NCBI RefSeq assembly: GCF_014779555.2
Contig: NZ_CP094357.1
Span: 310,001 to 374,000, forward strand
Direction: 5' to 3'
Source: Lysobacter capsici
GTDB lineage: Bacteria > Pseudomonadota > Gammaproteobacteria > Xanthomonadales > Xanthomonadaceae
DNA: 64,000 bases
Shown here: one piece after another, positions 1 through 8,446 of the stretch
Layout of the letters: each line of letters starts with the position of its first letter
Position numbering within the stretch: the stretch's first letter is position 1
Made by a program: the position numbers and the translations under genes
The notes under the pieces: generated by a model
What the model was told of the DNA's origin: nothing
What the model saw: only the letters and a program-made list of their open reading frames with translations
Database searches by the model: none

Positions 1-1593
1 AAGGCCGTTGCCGCCAACACGGTTGGTTCCGTCATAAGTTCTGGAATAAGCGACGGGTTAGGGTTGATCACGGACAAATTCGGCACGAATCTAACTAATA
101 ATCTCGTCGGCGGAGTTGTTAGCCTGCATAGTCGGCGTGCCCTTGGATTCGATGAAGATATTAACTACAAAGATATCTTGGCCGACGCATTTGGTAGCGC
201 GATTGGTAGTGGACTGGTTGAAAAATCCATCGGTGGCAGTTTCTTCGGGCCCGCCAATGGAAGGATGAGTAAACGCGAAGGCGCAGTCGCTCTCGCGCGC
301 CATAATCGTGAACTGAATGGAAATGGTAAGCCGCAGCTCGCCGGGGAGAACGCAAAAATATACCTTGATCTGTTGGAGATTGGGCAGTACTTACAACGCA
401 ATGACGGCCGAATTGATGAATCAGATGCTTGGGTATGGAGTTCGCTAACGTCGATTAGCGGCCAAGTAGGTGGGGGTGCGCCTATGGCAGGCGCCATCGG
501 ATCGGGCTTGTGGGGGGCAATGGCGCTGCTCGGGCCGGCGCTGCCGTTGGTTGAGAAAGACCTTAGGGCGAAGACCAAAGTCGATCCCGCCGAATTATTA
601 CGGGATATCGCGCCAGGATTAGCGGGTTTGGAAGGAAAGCTGGATCAAGCAATTGATGCCCTGAATCGAGCTGGTCGGCAATTAGGTGAAATTAGAAGCG
701 ATGATCCGGCGGTAGAAACATATGTTCGAGGGATGGGGATCGCGCACGGCATCGCCATCGATGGACTTATCGCAAATGACATAGCGGGCGCCATCGGATT
801 CGTGGCCGAAGTAGCAACAGACACCCTCATTCTTTACGCATCTCAGACTACGAATTTCGACTTTGGCGTCGATGAGGTCAATCAAAAATACGGTGCGATG
901 TTCGAGGCAGTAACAGATTTTCTGTCGAGTCCTCTTGAGAACTCCAAGAAATACGCAAAGTCTCGCTGGGATGAGCTAGGGGCTTTGTACAGTACTGCAG
1001 AGAGTCCTGCCGATAACCGGCTGTACCATGATTTCGCATTTGGCCGCGCCGCTGGAAAGGCGGCTTACGATGCCGTGTCCACAGCCGCTTTGGGTGTTAC
1101 GGTAGCTGGTTTGGCGGTCAAAGGTGTCGCTGGGGCGACTCGTATTATCAAGGCCGCCGCAGCTGCGCGTAGAGCTACTGTGGTACCTGGGAAGTATACG
1201 GCGAAAATAAAAGATGCCCTCGCATCCAGTAAGCCTGGTACTCGGTTGGAGGGCGAAGTTGCTAAAGCTTTGGATGAACATGAGCTTCTGCTTAATTTCC
1301 AGAAACCATTTCATCGAGGGTTCAATAGTCGAAACGGAATTGGGGAGATTGATATTGAAACTCCTCGTTTTATAATAGAGATTGGGATTGGTAAAAAGCC
1401 GAATAAGAAAGAGCAACTAGAGAATCTTATTAACAATAGAAAAATAAATCCTGAGAATAAGCCTGTTATACTTTTTCTTCCGAACATGACTAGCCGACAG
1501 GCTGTTGCAGCTTATAAAAAAGCGGGGGCTATTGAAGTTGTCCACAATATAGATCAGTTGCTCCGTTACAATGCCGATAAGGGAGGGCTGTAG
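1..1593 (+). CDS. C-terminal part of a polymorphic toxin with a restriction-endonuclease-fold tip (5' end outside window)
   Basis: The reading frame is open from base 1, so this is the 3' part of a larger gene; the TTG near base 64 is only the first possible start inside the window. The middle is rich in Gly/Ala helices (roughly 1080-1190), as in pretoxin regions of secreted toxins. The last ~110 residues read like a PD-(D/E)XK nuclease: an early Glu (LEGEVAKAL), then GEIDIE, then IIEIGIGK (Asp, then Glu-x-Lys-like). Such tips normally cut DNA or RNA in a competitor cell. A small gene follows after two bases, as expected for its immunity protein. The nuclease call rests on motif reading only; the delivery route (Rhs, T6SS, CDI or other) cannot be seen. 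Confidence 0.6.
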   Translation, partial: KAVAANTVGSVISSGISDGLGLITDKFGTNLTNNLVGGVVSLHSRRALGFDEDINYKDILADAFGSAIGSGLVEKSIGGSFFGPANGRMSKREGAVALARHNRELNGNGKPQLAGENAKIYLDLLEIGQYLQRNDGRIDESDAWVWSSLTSISGQVGGGAPMAGAIGSGLWGAMALLGPALPLVEKDLRAKTKVDPAELLRDIAPGLAGLEGKLDQAIDALNRAGRQLGEIRSDDPAVETYVRGMGIAHGIAIDGLIANDIAGAIGFVAEVATDTLILYASQTTNFDFGVDEVNQKYGAMFEAVTDFLSSPLENSKKYAKSRWDELGALYSTAESPADNRLYHDFAFGRAAGKAAYDAVSTAALGVTVAGLAVKGVAGATRIIKAAAAARRATVVPGKYTAKIKDALASSKPGTRLEGEVAKALDEHELLLNFQKPFHRGFNSRNGIGEIDIETPRFIIEIGIGKKPNKKEQLENLINNRKINPENKPVILFLPNMTSRQAVAAYKKAGAIEVVHNIDQLLRYNADKGGL

Positions 1594-1595
1594 TA

Positions 1596-2012
1596 ATGGG
1601 TCTGTCAGCTTCAATAATTACTTCCGAATTCGTGTGTTCTAAAGAGTTGGGTGAATTTTGTTTTTCAATCGGAGGGTGGTTAGTCGAAGGCGGTGGCGGG
1701 GGAAGGTACGGCGTGAATAATGGTGACACTAACGTATGGCTCGCCATCCAGTCTGAGTGGATGACTGAAATGCTCTATGACCAGGATTTCGACAACGCGT
1801 GCGCGAAAATTTTATGCGCCCCGCCAAAAGTAGTCATCGAAATGGAGTGTGGTCGCGGAAGTAAGCAGGACAGCCTTTACGTCTATGTTGCCTACATGTT
1901 TTCAAAGAAGTGGAATATTGTTCTTTGTGATATTGATGAGCGCATACTTTCTCCAGCTGAGATAGAGGCTCGATGTGCGGCAGAGTGCGGTGATTTGCTT
2001 TCTGGATCTTAA
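1596..2012 (+). CDS. Putative immunity protein of the upstream nuclease toxin
   Basis: This 138-residue acidic cytosolic protein starts two bases after the stop of the toxin frame, which implies translational coupling. It has no signal peptide or membrane segment. I do not recognise a named immunity family. Its role is inferred from position directly behind a toxin tip, from its size and from its lower GC content than the housekeeping genes further right. Confidence 0.5.
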   Translation: MGLSASIITSEFVCSKELGEFCFSIGGWLVEGGGGGRYGVNNGDTNVWLAIQSEWMTEMLYDQDFDNACAKILCAPPKVVIEMECGRGSKQDSLYVYVAYMFSKKWNIVLCDIDERILSPAEIEARCAAECGDLLSGS

Positions 2013-2039
2013 TTTTTGACAATGCGGGCCAAGAAGTAG

Positions 2040-2310
2040 GGGGGTAACGGCTGGAGTTTGAGTGTCCCGCGAATTATTATCCGGAAACAGATTCCAGGCG
2101 CCCGATTTCAAGTGAACTTTCTCATCCTTTGACCCGACGTCGGCCGCATCCACATCGATGCGCGTCCGGCACTGCGCCCCGGCCAATGGATCAGCGCCAG
2201 CGCGATGGCTCAGCGCAACAGCAGCCACTCCGGCGGTGGGGTGTTCATTCACCTCCTCGACGGTACCGGCATCAGCGTCGCGTGCGGCACGACGCCTTCA
2301 TAAAGATATC
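2040..2310 (+). pseudogene. Degenerate Rhs linker fragment, decayed copy of the module at 2890-3130
   Basis: Around 2140-2290 the sequence translates to GRIHIDARPALRPGQWISAS, then SGGGVFIHLLDGTG. This matches GRIYSDARPVLRPGQWISAS and SGGGVFIHFLDANG in the Rhs fragment just downstream. Further left the similarity fades (NGWSL...) and frames shift, so it is a broken duplicate rather than a gene. It lies between two putative immunity genes, as expected when successive toxin tips displace each other by recombination in shared Rhs sequence. Confidence 0.6.
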
Positions 2311-2342
2311 CTCGATGGAAAGTATCACTATCGGGGGTGATA

Positions 2343-2555
2343 ATGAATTTCTCTTCATGGTCTGATCTTACAGGGGCGATTGATAAGTTAATGAAATCAG
2401 AAGGATCGGAGGAGGAGTCGGATGGCCTTCTGAATGATTTGTGTGTGTGGGCTGTTATGCCAAAGGTTTCGGATATGATTTTTTATCCGGAAGAAGATCT
2501 GACTGCCGAAGAAATCGCAGACCGTATTTCAAGTTACAAGCCTGTACTTTTGTAG
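2343..2555 (+). CDS. Small putative orphan immunity protein
   Basis: This is a 70-residue acidic protein (MNFSSWSDLTGAIDKLMKSE...). The ATG at 2343 has a G-rich stretch (GGGGG) just upstream; the in-frame GTG at 2337 adds two residues and is a weaker choice. It has no signal or membrane segment. It lies directly after a decayed Rhs fragment with no recognisable toxin tip of its own, which is the usual place of an orphan immunity gene. Function is inferred from context only. Confidence 0.45.
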   Translation: MNFSSWSDLTGAIDKLMKSEGSEEESDGLLNDLCVWAVMPKVSDMIFYPEEDLTAEEIADRISSYKPVLL

Positions 2556-2639
2556 GTTAAGAGTCTCTCTGTTCTTTGAAATCTAGGCAAACAGCAATCA
2601 TCAATCAATCCGCGCCTGGCAAGCGCTGCTCGACGTGCG

Positions 2640-3500
2640 CTATCGAGCGCCGGCGAAGCCGGCGCCAACCCGCTGCTCGACAGCGTGGTGCGCGGCAACA
2701 TGTTCACCAGCGGCTCGGGCGGCGCCTGGCATCCTTCGTCGCTGAGCGCCTTGGTGCCGCCGGGCGCGGCCTACATGAAGATCGGCGGTGTGGCGTATCG
2801 CACTAGCGGCAACGATCCGTTGTGGATGGACGACTTTCGCTGGTCGTTCTCGGTGCCCAACGGCGATTTCATCGACGGCGACACCGGCTGGAGCGTGAAA
2901 GAACCCGGTTGGAACATTGTGCCCAACGGCCTGCCGAACCCCGACTTGAGCGCCGCGTTCTTCGGCCCAACCGCCGGTCGCATCTACAGCGATGCGCGTC
3001 CGGTGCTGCGCCCCGGTCAATGGATCAGCGCCAGCGCGATGGTCCAGCGCAACAGCAGCCGCTCCGGCGGCGGCGTATTCATCCACTTCCTCGACGCCAA
3101 CGGCAACGGCGTCGCGCGCGGCACGATGATCGAAAGCGGCTCGGGCTGGCAGGAATCCGAACTCGGTCCGGTGCAGGTGCCGCCCGGCGCGGTCACCATG
3201 GTGATCGGCGGCGTGGCCTACACCAGCGGCAGCTCGGCGCTCGTGATGGATCGCTTCACCTGGCAGTACGCGCGCGACGAAGACACCCCGGGTACGCCGA
3301 GCCAGAGTCCGCGTTACAACGTCCCCGAAGCGCTGAAAACCTACTGGTACGACTACGACGCCGAAAACCGCGTCACCGTCGCGCACGGCAAGCTGGTCAA
3401 CGGCCAGATCGTGCTCGGCAATCCCGACGTGAGTTACGGCCTAGCCTACGACGGCGCCGGTCGCGCCGTGCATCGCCTTTTCTGCAAGGCCAGCAGGTGA
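2640..3500 (+). pseudogene. Truncated Rhs protein fragment: beta-sandwich-like repeat plus YD repeat
   Basis: The frame is open from 2580 but lacks a convincing start and any N-terminal Rhs shell. It contains two copies of a roughly 140-residue module. The first ends in SALVPPGAAYMKIGGVAYRT...LWMDDFRW, the second in GPVQVPPGAVTMVIGGVAYT...LVMDRFTWQ; both resemble carbohydrate-binding sandwich domains. They are followed by an RHS/YD signature, TYWYDYDAENRVTVAHGKLV and YGLAYDGAGRAVHR. The frame ends at a TGA a few bases before a palindromic repeat. It lacks the usual DPxG core boundary, so it is most likely a broken Rhs core whose 3' end was replaced. Confidence 0.65.
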
Positions 3501-3505
3501 TGCAT

Positions 3506-3561
3506 GAAAACAGGGGTCAGAGTGGACATTAGTTAGAAAGTCTACTCGGATCCCTGTTTTC
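3506..3561. repeat. REP-like palindrome, copy A
   Basis: An imperfect inverted repeat bounded by GAAAAC and GTTTTC, with arms built on CAGGGGTCAGAGTGGAC and a short AT-rich loop. It is the most diverged of three full copies in this island (others at 4650-4705 and 6224-6279) and lies between the truncated Rhs core and the displaced toxin tip that follows. Confidence 0.75.
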
Positions 3562-3565
3562 ACAG

Positions 3566-4213
3566 TTGGTGGTGAACGAAGTTGCGACCCTTCCATTCAA
3601 GGCGACTCGATTGGGTCGGGTCAATGGACCTGGAGGTGGTCATAGACACTCAGCCATCGATGACATATTGGCCGGAGGCTCCGGTAATCATCGTACGGTT
3701 GCCAGCGCGGACGGCGAATTCAATCCGTTCGTGCCGCAAATTTCGGCTCATCATGCGCAGGTGAGCGCTATATCCGGCGATGTCGGAGAAATCCGGGCAA
3801 AGATACGGGATTTAAGTAATAAAGATACGCGGGCGGAGCTAGATGCTGCGGTGATGCTGAGTAACTCAGGCCTCAATGTGCATTTCAGGAAGCCTGCCGG
3901 AGAGATCAGGGGCGGGGAGGGGCGCACATCGGACTTCTCGGTCGGCGGAGAAGCCGGGACTGGCGTAGGTGGTGTCAAGTACGACGTTTATGCGCCTACC
4001 ACGGACAAGTCCGGTGGTGTGGTCCGCATGGCTAAATCAAAGCTCGATCAGGCCGATCGACTGATAATATCTTTAGACAATACGCCATTGCAGGTGGCCG
4101 ATCTGTCGAACCTAGTGAAGCGGGTGAATGGCTTGGGCGGTAATAGGTTCCTGCAGGAAGTGATATTTATGAAGAATCAGCAGGCCGTTGCGCGAATTGT
4201 GAAAGGAGATTGA
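3566..4213 (+). CDS. Displaced CdiA-type tRNase toxin C-terminal domain
   Basis: The frame is open from 3533, inside the palindrome; the TTG at 3566 is just the first possible start and has no ribosome site, so this is probably a silent tip awaiting fusion. The last ~110 residues carry a pattern typical of the CdiA C-terminal tRNA nuclease family: DFSVGGE, then VKYDVYAPTT, then MAKSKLDQADRLIISLDNT. In that family the Asp and Lys residues belong to a PD-(D/E)XK-like core that cuts tRNA. A gene with a strong ribosome site follows after three bases and is the likely antidote. The domain call is from motif memory and needs a profile search. Confidence 0.55.
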   Translation: MVVNEVATLPFKATRLGRVNGPGGGHRHSAIDDILAGGSGNHRTVASADGEFNPFVPQISAHHAQVSAISGDVGEIRAKIRDLSNKDTRAELDAAVMLSNSGLNVHFRKPAGEIRGGEGRTSDFSVGGEAGTGVGGVKYDVYAPTTDKSGGVVRMAKSKLDQADRLIISLDNTPLQVADLSNLVKRVNGLGGNRFLQEVIFMKNQQAVARIVKGD

Positions 4214-4216
4214 TCC

Positions 4217-4513
4217 ATGGGTGTGGTGCTTTGTGGGTGCGGAAAAACGTTCAATGACGGTGAGATTCCATGCCCGCATCAATTCAATTTGATCGCCGAT
4301 GTCGATCTAGATGAAGTTTCGGATGCCATGGTCTTGGCCTTGAACGAAGCGGACGACGGCCATGTAAAAATGCAGGTGACGATGATGGCTGGGGGCAAGG
4401 TTACCTACCGTTGTCCACACTGCCATGGCCTTCTGGTTTTTTGGGATGGATTGGATCGGGCGCCTAAGTACTACCCGTTGGGCGACTGGGGCAAGTCGGA
4501 TGAGACGGATTGA
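4217..4513 (+). CDS. Putative immunity protein with paired Cys/His motifs
   Basis: This 98-residue protein starts three bases after the CdiA-type tip and has a strong ribosome site (AAAGGAG) ahead of the ATG, so it is translated independently of the broken toxin. It contains CGCGKTF, CPHQF and CPHCHG, a spacing that could bind zinc. Its position makes it the antidote candidate for the tRNase-like tip. I do not recognise a named immunity family. Confidence 0.5.
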   Translation: MGVVLCGCGKTFNDGEIPCPHQFNLIADVDLDEVSDAMVLALNEADDGHVKMQVTMMAGGKVTYRCPHCHGLLVFWDGLDRAPKYYPLGDWGKSDETD

Positions 4514-4635
4514 TGCTTAGCTGGCGATCGAGGTTGCCGGGCGCGCGTTGAGGTAATTCCAGCGTGCGCGATTGGACGGGAATTTCGACGGATAGTGTCT
4601 TGTCGGAAGAACGGCAGTCGAGGCGCATATTCTCC

Positions 4636-4705
4636 GAAAACAGGGGTCCGAAAACAGGGGTCAGAGTGGACTTTACTCAGAAAGTCCACTCTGACCCCTG
4701 TTTTC
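4636..4705. repeat. REP-like palindrome, copy B, with an extra half copy
   Basis: A near-perfect palindrome occupies 4650-4705, with arms GAAAACAGGGGTCAGAGTGG and its complement around a loop near TTTACTCAGA. A partial duplicate of the left end (GAAAACAGGGGTCC) sits at 4636-4649. It stands just before a scrap of a toxin tip and a putative immunity gene. Confidence 0.85.
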
Positions 4706-4798
4706 AGGCTGCCTCCTGAGAAGGTCCAGATTTCCATCACTGAAGCTTGGGGAGTATTTGACAATGGGCCTCAAACGCCGCTTTATTTCGGTTTCTAG
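4706..4798 (+). pseudogene. Scrap of a toxin tip
   Basis: Directly after palindrome B the frame reads LPPEKVQISITEAWGVFDNG...TPLYFGF and then stops, nine bases before the next gene. This is the position of a toxin C-terminus in front of its immunity gene. It is too short to be functional, and I assign no family. Confidence 0.35.
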
Positions 4799-4806
4799 GA
4801 AGGGCT

Positions 4807-5205
4807 ATGCCTGATCCATATTTCTGTAAGCTATATGTTGATACGGATGAAGAAATTTTGGAGCTTCAAGGGCTTTTAAAAAAACTGGAATTTGATATTT
4901 TTAATGAATTTTCCATCGAAATTATTGTCTATCGAAACGAAGATTTCAAAGAGATGGCTAGGAGGTTGGTTCCTTATAGTTTTATCGAGTGTTCACGGTA
5001 TTATGTGGAGGTTGGTACTTTGAAGGAAGTCCCGGAGTACATTTTAGGTTTTCAATCTGCGGTGGCGACGCTTGTGTCTAGTCTCAGAAGTGAAAAACGG
5101 TTTATCACGGTTTCCTGTGATTTCGAGGATATCATTGTTAATAAAACAGGTTGGAATTGGACAAGGGATACTCCTGAGCCGCCGGAAAGAACACTGTGCG
5201 AATGA
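4807..5205 (+). CDS. Putative immunity protein, AT-rich
   Basis: This 132-residue acidic protein (MPDPYFCKLYVDTDEEILEL...) has a GGAAGGG ribosome site. Its base composition is clearly more AT-rich than the rest of the window, a sign of recent transfer. It has no signal peptide or membrane segment. It follows a toxin-tip scrap in the cassette array, so an immunity role is inferred. No named family recognised. Confidence 0.5.
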   Translation: MPDPYFCKLYVDTDEEILELQGLLKKLEFDIFNEFSIEIIVYRNEDFKEMARRLVPYSFIECSRYYVEVGTLKEVPEYILGFQSAVATLVSSLRSEKRFITVSCDFEDIIVNKTGWNWTRDTPEPPERTLCE

Positions 5206-5521
5206 TGTTTGCCGGCCACGGCGAGATGGCTGTTAGGTTCAACCTGAGAGGCGAGGGCAAGCACGTAACTTGTAAAGCACCGATTTCCCATGCGGGTTGT
5301 TAAGCGCTCAGCCCTTGGTGCTATGGGTGCAACAAGGCGCCTCAAGTTTGCCGGAACAGGCGGGCGAACAGAGGCAGAGTGGACTTCCTGATATGGCTTG
5401 AGGTCGATCCACCTTCTTACGAGCGCTCGATCCTTCGCTGCTACCGCAGATCACTGCGGTTGAGTTATGAGCATTGCGTGTAATCGGTAGGGACCGAGCG
5501 CGTTAGTTTTACTCGAATAAA
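5206..5521. other. Stretch without a recognisable gene
   Basis: Between the AT-rich immunity gene and the next toxin scrap I see no frame with coding character, no ribosome site and no palindrome. It is probably decayed cassette DNA. Confidence 0.5.
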
Positions 5522-5725
5522 TTGAACGGTTTGTTGAGTTCTGATACGGATCCGAACACAGGGTGCGATAGCAAGTGCGTCAAGTTGATCGGTAGGGTCG
5601 CGCGCATCCAGCGCCGACGAAGCCAGGGGGCGATGTTCCCTTACTGGCTCGACAATCGGATTGGCATAGTTGTGCTTGAAAACAGGGGTCAGAATATCCA
5701 ACTGAACGTATTTACAGGAAACTGA
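5522..5725 (+). pseudogene. Scrap of a toxin tip joined to a half palindrome
   Basis: A short frame runs through a half copy of the GGGGTCAGA element (5678-5693) and ends QNIQLNVFTGN, five bases before the start of the next small gene. As at 4706-4798, a few residues of a toxin C-terminus appear to be left between the repeat and the antidote gene. Confidence 0.3.
5678..5693. repeat. Half copy C of the REP-like element
   Basis: GAAAACAGGGGTCAGA matches the left arm of copies A, B and D, but the right arm is missing. It sits just upstream of a toxin-tip scrap. Confidence 0.7.
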
Positions 5726-5729
5726 CGTC

Positions 5730-6116
5730 ATGACTAGTAGTGATGTTGCGGGTGGCCGGAAAAGGTCTTATCCGATGCTCTTGCTGGCGGTAGAATCCGT
5801 GTTCAATTCCGCTCTTGAAAAAGGTGGAATGAATCGATATCAGGCATTTGCCTTTACATACGATGAGATGGAGCGCCTGCTTAACGTTTCATCCCCTTGG
5901 ATAAGGTGTGCTACGCATATTGCGTTGTTCAAAGTCGCGCATGCTAATGGCGTGCATCTTAAGTTGGGTGATCCGTTTGAGTCCGATGTTCGAGATGAGT
6001 TGCGTGACTCTCTCAATGCTGTCGATATTTCTACGTTAAAGGACGCAACTTCAGTTCAAGATTTAGGTAACTTCGAGCGGGATGCCGAGCTCGTTCATGG
6101 CGCCTATCTATGCTGA
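5730..6116 (+). CDS. Putative immunity protein
   Basis: This 128-residue protein (MTSSDVAGGRKRSYPMLLLAV...) has a CAGGAAACTG ribosome site about 10 bases upstream. Composition is balanced and AT-richer than the genome average, with no signal or clear membrane span. It lies directly after a toxin-tip scrap and before another palindrome. Immunity is inferred from context; no family recognised. Confidence 0.45.
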   Translation: MTSSDVAGGRKRSYPMLLLAVESVFNSALEKGGMNRYQAFAFTYDEMERLLNVSSPWIRCATHIALFKVAHANGVHLKLGDPFESDVRDELRDSLNAVDISTLKDATSVQDLGNFERDAELVHGAYLC

Positions 6117-6223
6117 ACGTTGCAAACACCGGCAGTGCCAGACGAGTCAATGGCACTGTTCTGATGAATAGAGGAGACGCCGTTGGCGAGCTATATGGTG
6201 CTCAAAAGCTGGAGCATGTTCTT

Positions 6224-6279
6224 CAAAACAGGGGTCAGAGTGGACTTTCCTTAGAAAGTCCACTCTGACCCCTGTTTTG
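6224..6279. repeat. REP-like palindrome, copy D
   Basis: A near-perfect palindrome with arms CAAAACAGGGGTCAGAGTGG and its complement, and a loop near TTTCCTTAGA. It immediately precedes the toxin-tip scrap at 6282-6482. Confidence 0.85.
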
Positions 6280-6281
6280 AC

Positions 6282-6482
6282 CCTTGTTTTTCTACGCACG
6301 AACTTGGGCACAAAGCGCATAGAGGCACATCTGTTCCCCCAGGTGCTTGGAATGATGAGCTCAGGGCGAGCTATTGGACTGCGAGAAATGCACCAGGACT
6401 GAACCAAATGGAGCGCATTTATCTTTTGAATGATGCAACCATGCGCGCTAGAGAAGCTGGTGCGCCTATTCGGATGAATTAA
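6282..6482 (+). pseudogene. Displaced toxin-tip scrap, GHK/HNH-like
   Basis: The frame leaving palindrome D reads THELGHKAHRGTSVPPGAWN, then DELRASYWTARNAPGLNQME, and ends AREAGAPIRMN. The ELGHK and W-x-x-EL-x-x-x-Y pattern recalls HNH/endonuclease VII-like toxin tips, but this is a weak motif-level resemblance. It has no start codon or ribosome site. A small gene follows after 19 bases. Confidence 0.45.
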
Positions 6483-6501
6483 TTTATGCGAGAGATGCTC
6501 T

Positions 6502-6699
6502 ATGGCTACTGACAAAAGATGCCCCACGGAAGAAGAAGCTCTCCATGTGGAACAAGCATTTTCTAAGTCCATTGAGAATGGTCGTACTGAAAAGAGATGT
6601 CCATGGTGCGCTGGAGATTTTGATTTTAATGATGGTGGTAGCGGCTTTCTAATCACCTGCACAAACTGTGACTTACGGCTAACCGTCAGAGGAGTTTAG
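6502..6699 (+). CDS. Small zinc-ribbon-like protein, putative immunity
   Basis: This 65-residue protein carries CPWC and CTNC, two CxxC pairs about 20 residues apart, which suggests a zinc ribbon. It follows the GHK-like toxin scrap and so may be its antidote. It is the second cysteine-pair protein in antidote position in this island (the first is at 4217-4513). Function is inferred from position. Confidence 0.45.
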   Translation: MATDKRCPTEEEALHVEQAFSKSIENGRTEKRCPWCAGDFDFNDGGSGFLITCTNCDLRLTVRGV

Positions 6700-6788
6700 C
6701 CTTTAGAGACTTTCGATTACTTGATCGTTGTGTCGATCAGCGATGAATTTGCAAATACGATCTCTGCCAGTTCACCAGTTGAAATTGC

Positions 6789-7187
6789 TTGGGTGTGCCG
6801 TCCAATACTTGGGACGGAACATATGGAGCATGGAGTCGTGGTGACTACTTGTCGGCAGGCGAGACCATAGGCGGTGTTGTCGGCATTCCGTTGCCTTTGG
6901 CTAAGGTGGGGTGCTTCGGTAAGTTCCGTGCTTTGGACAATGTGGTTGCAGACATAGGCGGCGTCGGAAGCAAGGTGCGTATTGGTCCATGGAGCAAAGG
7001 CGCAAGCAATGTCGTGGAAGGCGGATTTTTTGAACAGTGTTTGCATGTGAACTGGCAGCAGAAATATGTGCAGTTCAAAAACGAGGGAGGTATGCCGAAC
7101 ATATTGCTAGGCAAGGGCGCGGGAATCGAGATCTTCAGATCCAACATCGTCGGATATACAGTTGTCAGCCAAGGGCGAGATAAGTAA
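6789..7187 (+). CDS. Displaced toxin C-terminal module, family unknown
   Basis: The frame is open from 6783 but has no ribosome site; the TTG at 6789 is only the first available start. The first part (GDYLSAGETIGGVVGIPLPL) is a Gly-rich pretoxin-like stretch and the rest (VGSKVRIGPWSKGASN... to VVSQGRDK) is a compact basic domain. It is followed 12 bases later by a gene with a good ribosome site. I do not recognise the catalytic family. Confidence 0.4.
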   Translation: MGVPSNTWDGTYGAWSRGDYLSAGETIGGVVGIPLPLAKVGCFGKFRALDNVVADIGGVGSKVRIGPWSKGASNVVEGGFFEQCLHVNWQQKYVQFKNEGGMPNILLGKGAGIEIFRSNIVGYTVVSQGRDK

Positions 7188-7199
7188 AGGAAGGGATCG

Positions 7200-7637
7200 A
7201 TGACAGGTTTAAAGAGAGTCTTTACCTTTCAGGAGGAGCTGAGGGCCGATCCGGCATTCCTGACCGCCATTCAAGAGGCAACCTTGGATCCGGAGGAAAA
7301 GGTGTTCGGTTTGAAAGGCACGCACGGACTCCTAGGCACAGAGGAGTGGTGGAGTAATGTCAGGAGCGGCGTCATCCGTTCGTTTGTGAAAGAGGGCGTC
7401 GTGATGGAAGTGATGAATGCCGATTCAGCCGAGTACGAGCCCAGCTTCGAGATGGATGTTGACGGCGGTCAGTATGAATATCACCAGTGCTTCGTGAACG
7501 ATCGGGCGGACTTGGCGCTTTACAGACCCGGTGCGAGAGTCAAGATGATCGTCGCGTTGGATGAGGGCAAGTCCTTGGACGAACATGGCAAGACCCGGTA
7601 CTTGGATCTGGTGTTGGAAGTGTTTGTGTCGACCTGA
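7200..7637 (+). CDS. Putative immunity protein
   Basis: This 145-residue acidic protein (MTGLKRVFTFQEELRADPAF...) has a strong AAGGAAGGG ribosome site. It lies 12 bases behind an orphan toxin module. No signal peptide or membrane span. Immunity inferred from the pairwise arrangement; no family recognised. Confidence 0.5.
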   Translation: MTGLKRVFTFQEELRADPAFLTAIQEATLDPEEKVFGLKGTHGLLGTEEWWSNVRSGVIRSFVKEGVVMEVMNADSAEYEPSFEMDVDGGQYEYHQCFVNDRADLALYRPGARVKMIVALDEGKSLDEHGKTRYLDLVLEVFVST

Positions 7638-8322
7638 GTACAGGAGCGTTGGGCAGCTTTAGGGAAGCTCTGAACAACTCCTGCGGAAAAACAAGAACGG
7701 AGTCAGGCTGGGGCTCAGGTTGCGTTATCTGAGCCGTGACCGTGCTGACACTAGCGGCTCGGCTCAACGGCTTCGCCGTTCAAGCCGAAGCCGTATCGCT
7801 GCGCCGAACTGGCATTGCGATCGGACGCGAGGGGCAACAGCAACCACCGCTTCACCGTGCACCGAACATCCCGCTGCAGGCCATCCTTGGCCCGCCGTCG
7901 ACGGCCACGGCGCTCCTTGCTCGCGGCGCGTACCGCGCCGGGGGCACCGCGACCCGAACGTCCGTCGTGCTTCGCGCGACCATCCATGGCCGCGTTCCTT
8001 CGTCCATCCTCACCGAGTTGCGTGTGGATCGACTGCTACCACTTCGGCGAGTTCATCGCCACGTGCCTGCACGCGTGCGGTGCACGCCTACAACAGCCGA
8101 ATGCCCACTACGTGCCCACGCTTCGCGTGTGCAGGTATGCGGGCGCGTCGGCTTAACCGCTGCGCGGTTCAAGCTGAACGCGAATTGTGGTCGCGGCGGT
8201 TTCAGCTGCAAAGCCAAAGCGCCGCAGCGGGGGGCTCCCGAGGAGCGCTGGTGTCGTCGCAGGTTAGCGCTGTGCTCCGCGCGTCAAGGCTAAGCCCGCT
8301 ATTCATTGCGCAACCGCTGGGA
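7638..8322. other. GC-rich stretch without a convincing gene
   Basis: Several frames are open on both strands, but all are Arg/Ala/Pro/Ser-rich, lack ribosome sites and have no recognisable motif. Short inverted repeats occur (for example around 7756-7782). I read it as decayed Rhs or intergenic repeat DNA. Confidence 0.5.
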
Positions 8323-8442
8323 GGCAGCGTGTCGGCCGCGTTGAAGGAGCGCTACGTCCACGACGCCCTGGGCCGTTTGAGCCAACACCTGGAGTACTTC
8401 GACGCCGCCGGCCGCGTGCTGCATCGGCAGCCACTCCGGTAG
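8323..8442 (+). pseudogene. Rhs YD-repeat fragment
   Basis: The frame reads GSVSAALKERYVHDALGRLS, then QHLEYFDAAGRVLHRQPLR and stop. This is a YD/RHS repeat unit comparable to YGLAYDGAGRAVHR at 3430-3480. Only about 40 residues remain, so it is a broken Rhs core left in front of the next toxin tip. Confidence 0.6.
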
Positions 8443-8446
8443 GTTC

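Noticed and set aside
7720-8320. Long frames on both strands in the right part of the toxin island
   Set aside because: No ribosome site, no recognisable motif and shadow-like composition; only the last ~40 codons show an Rhs repeat.
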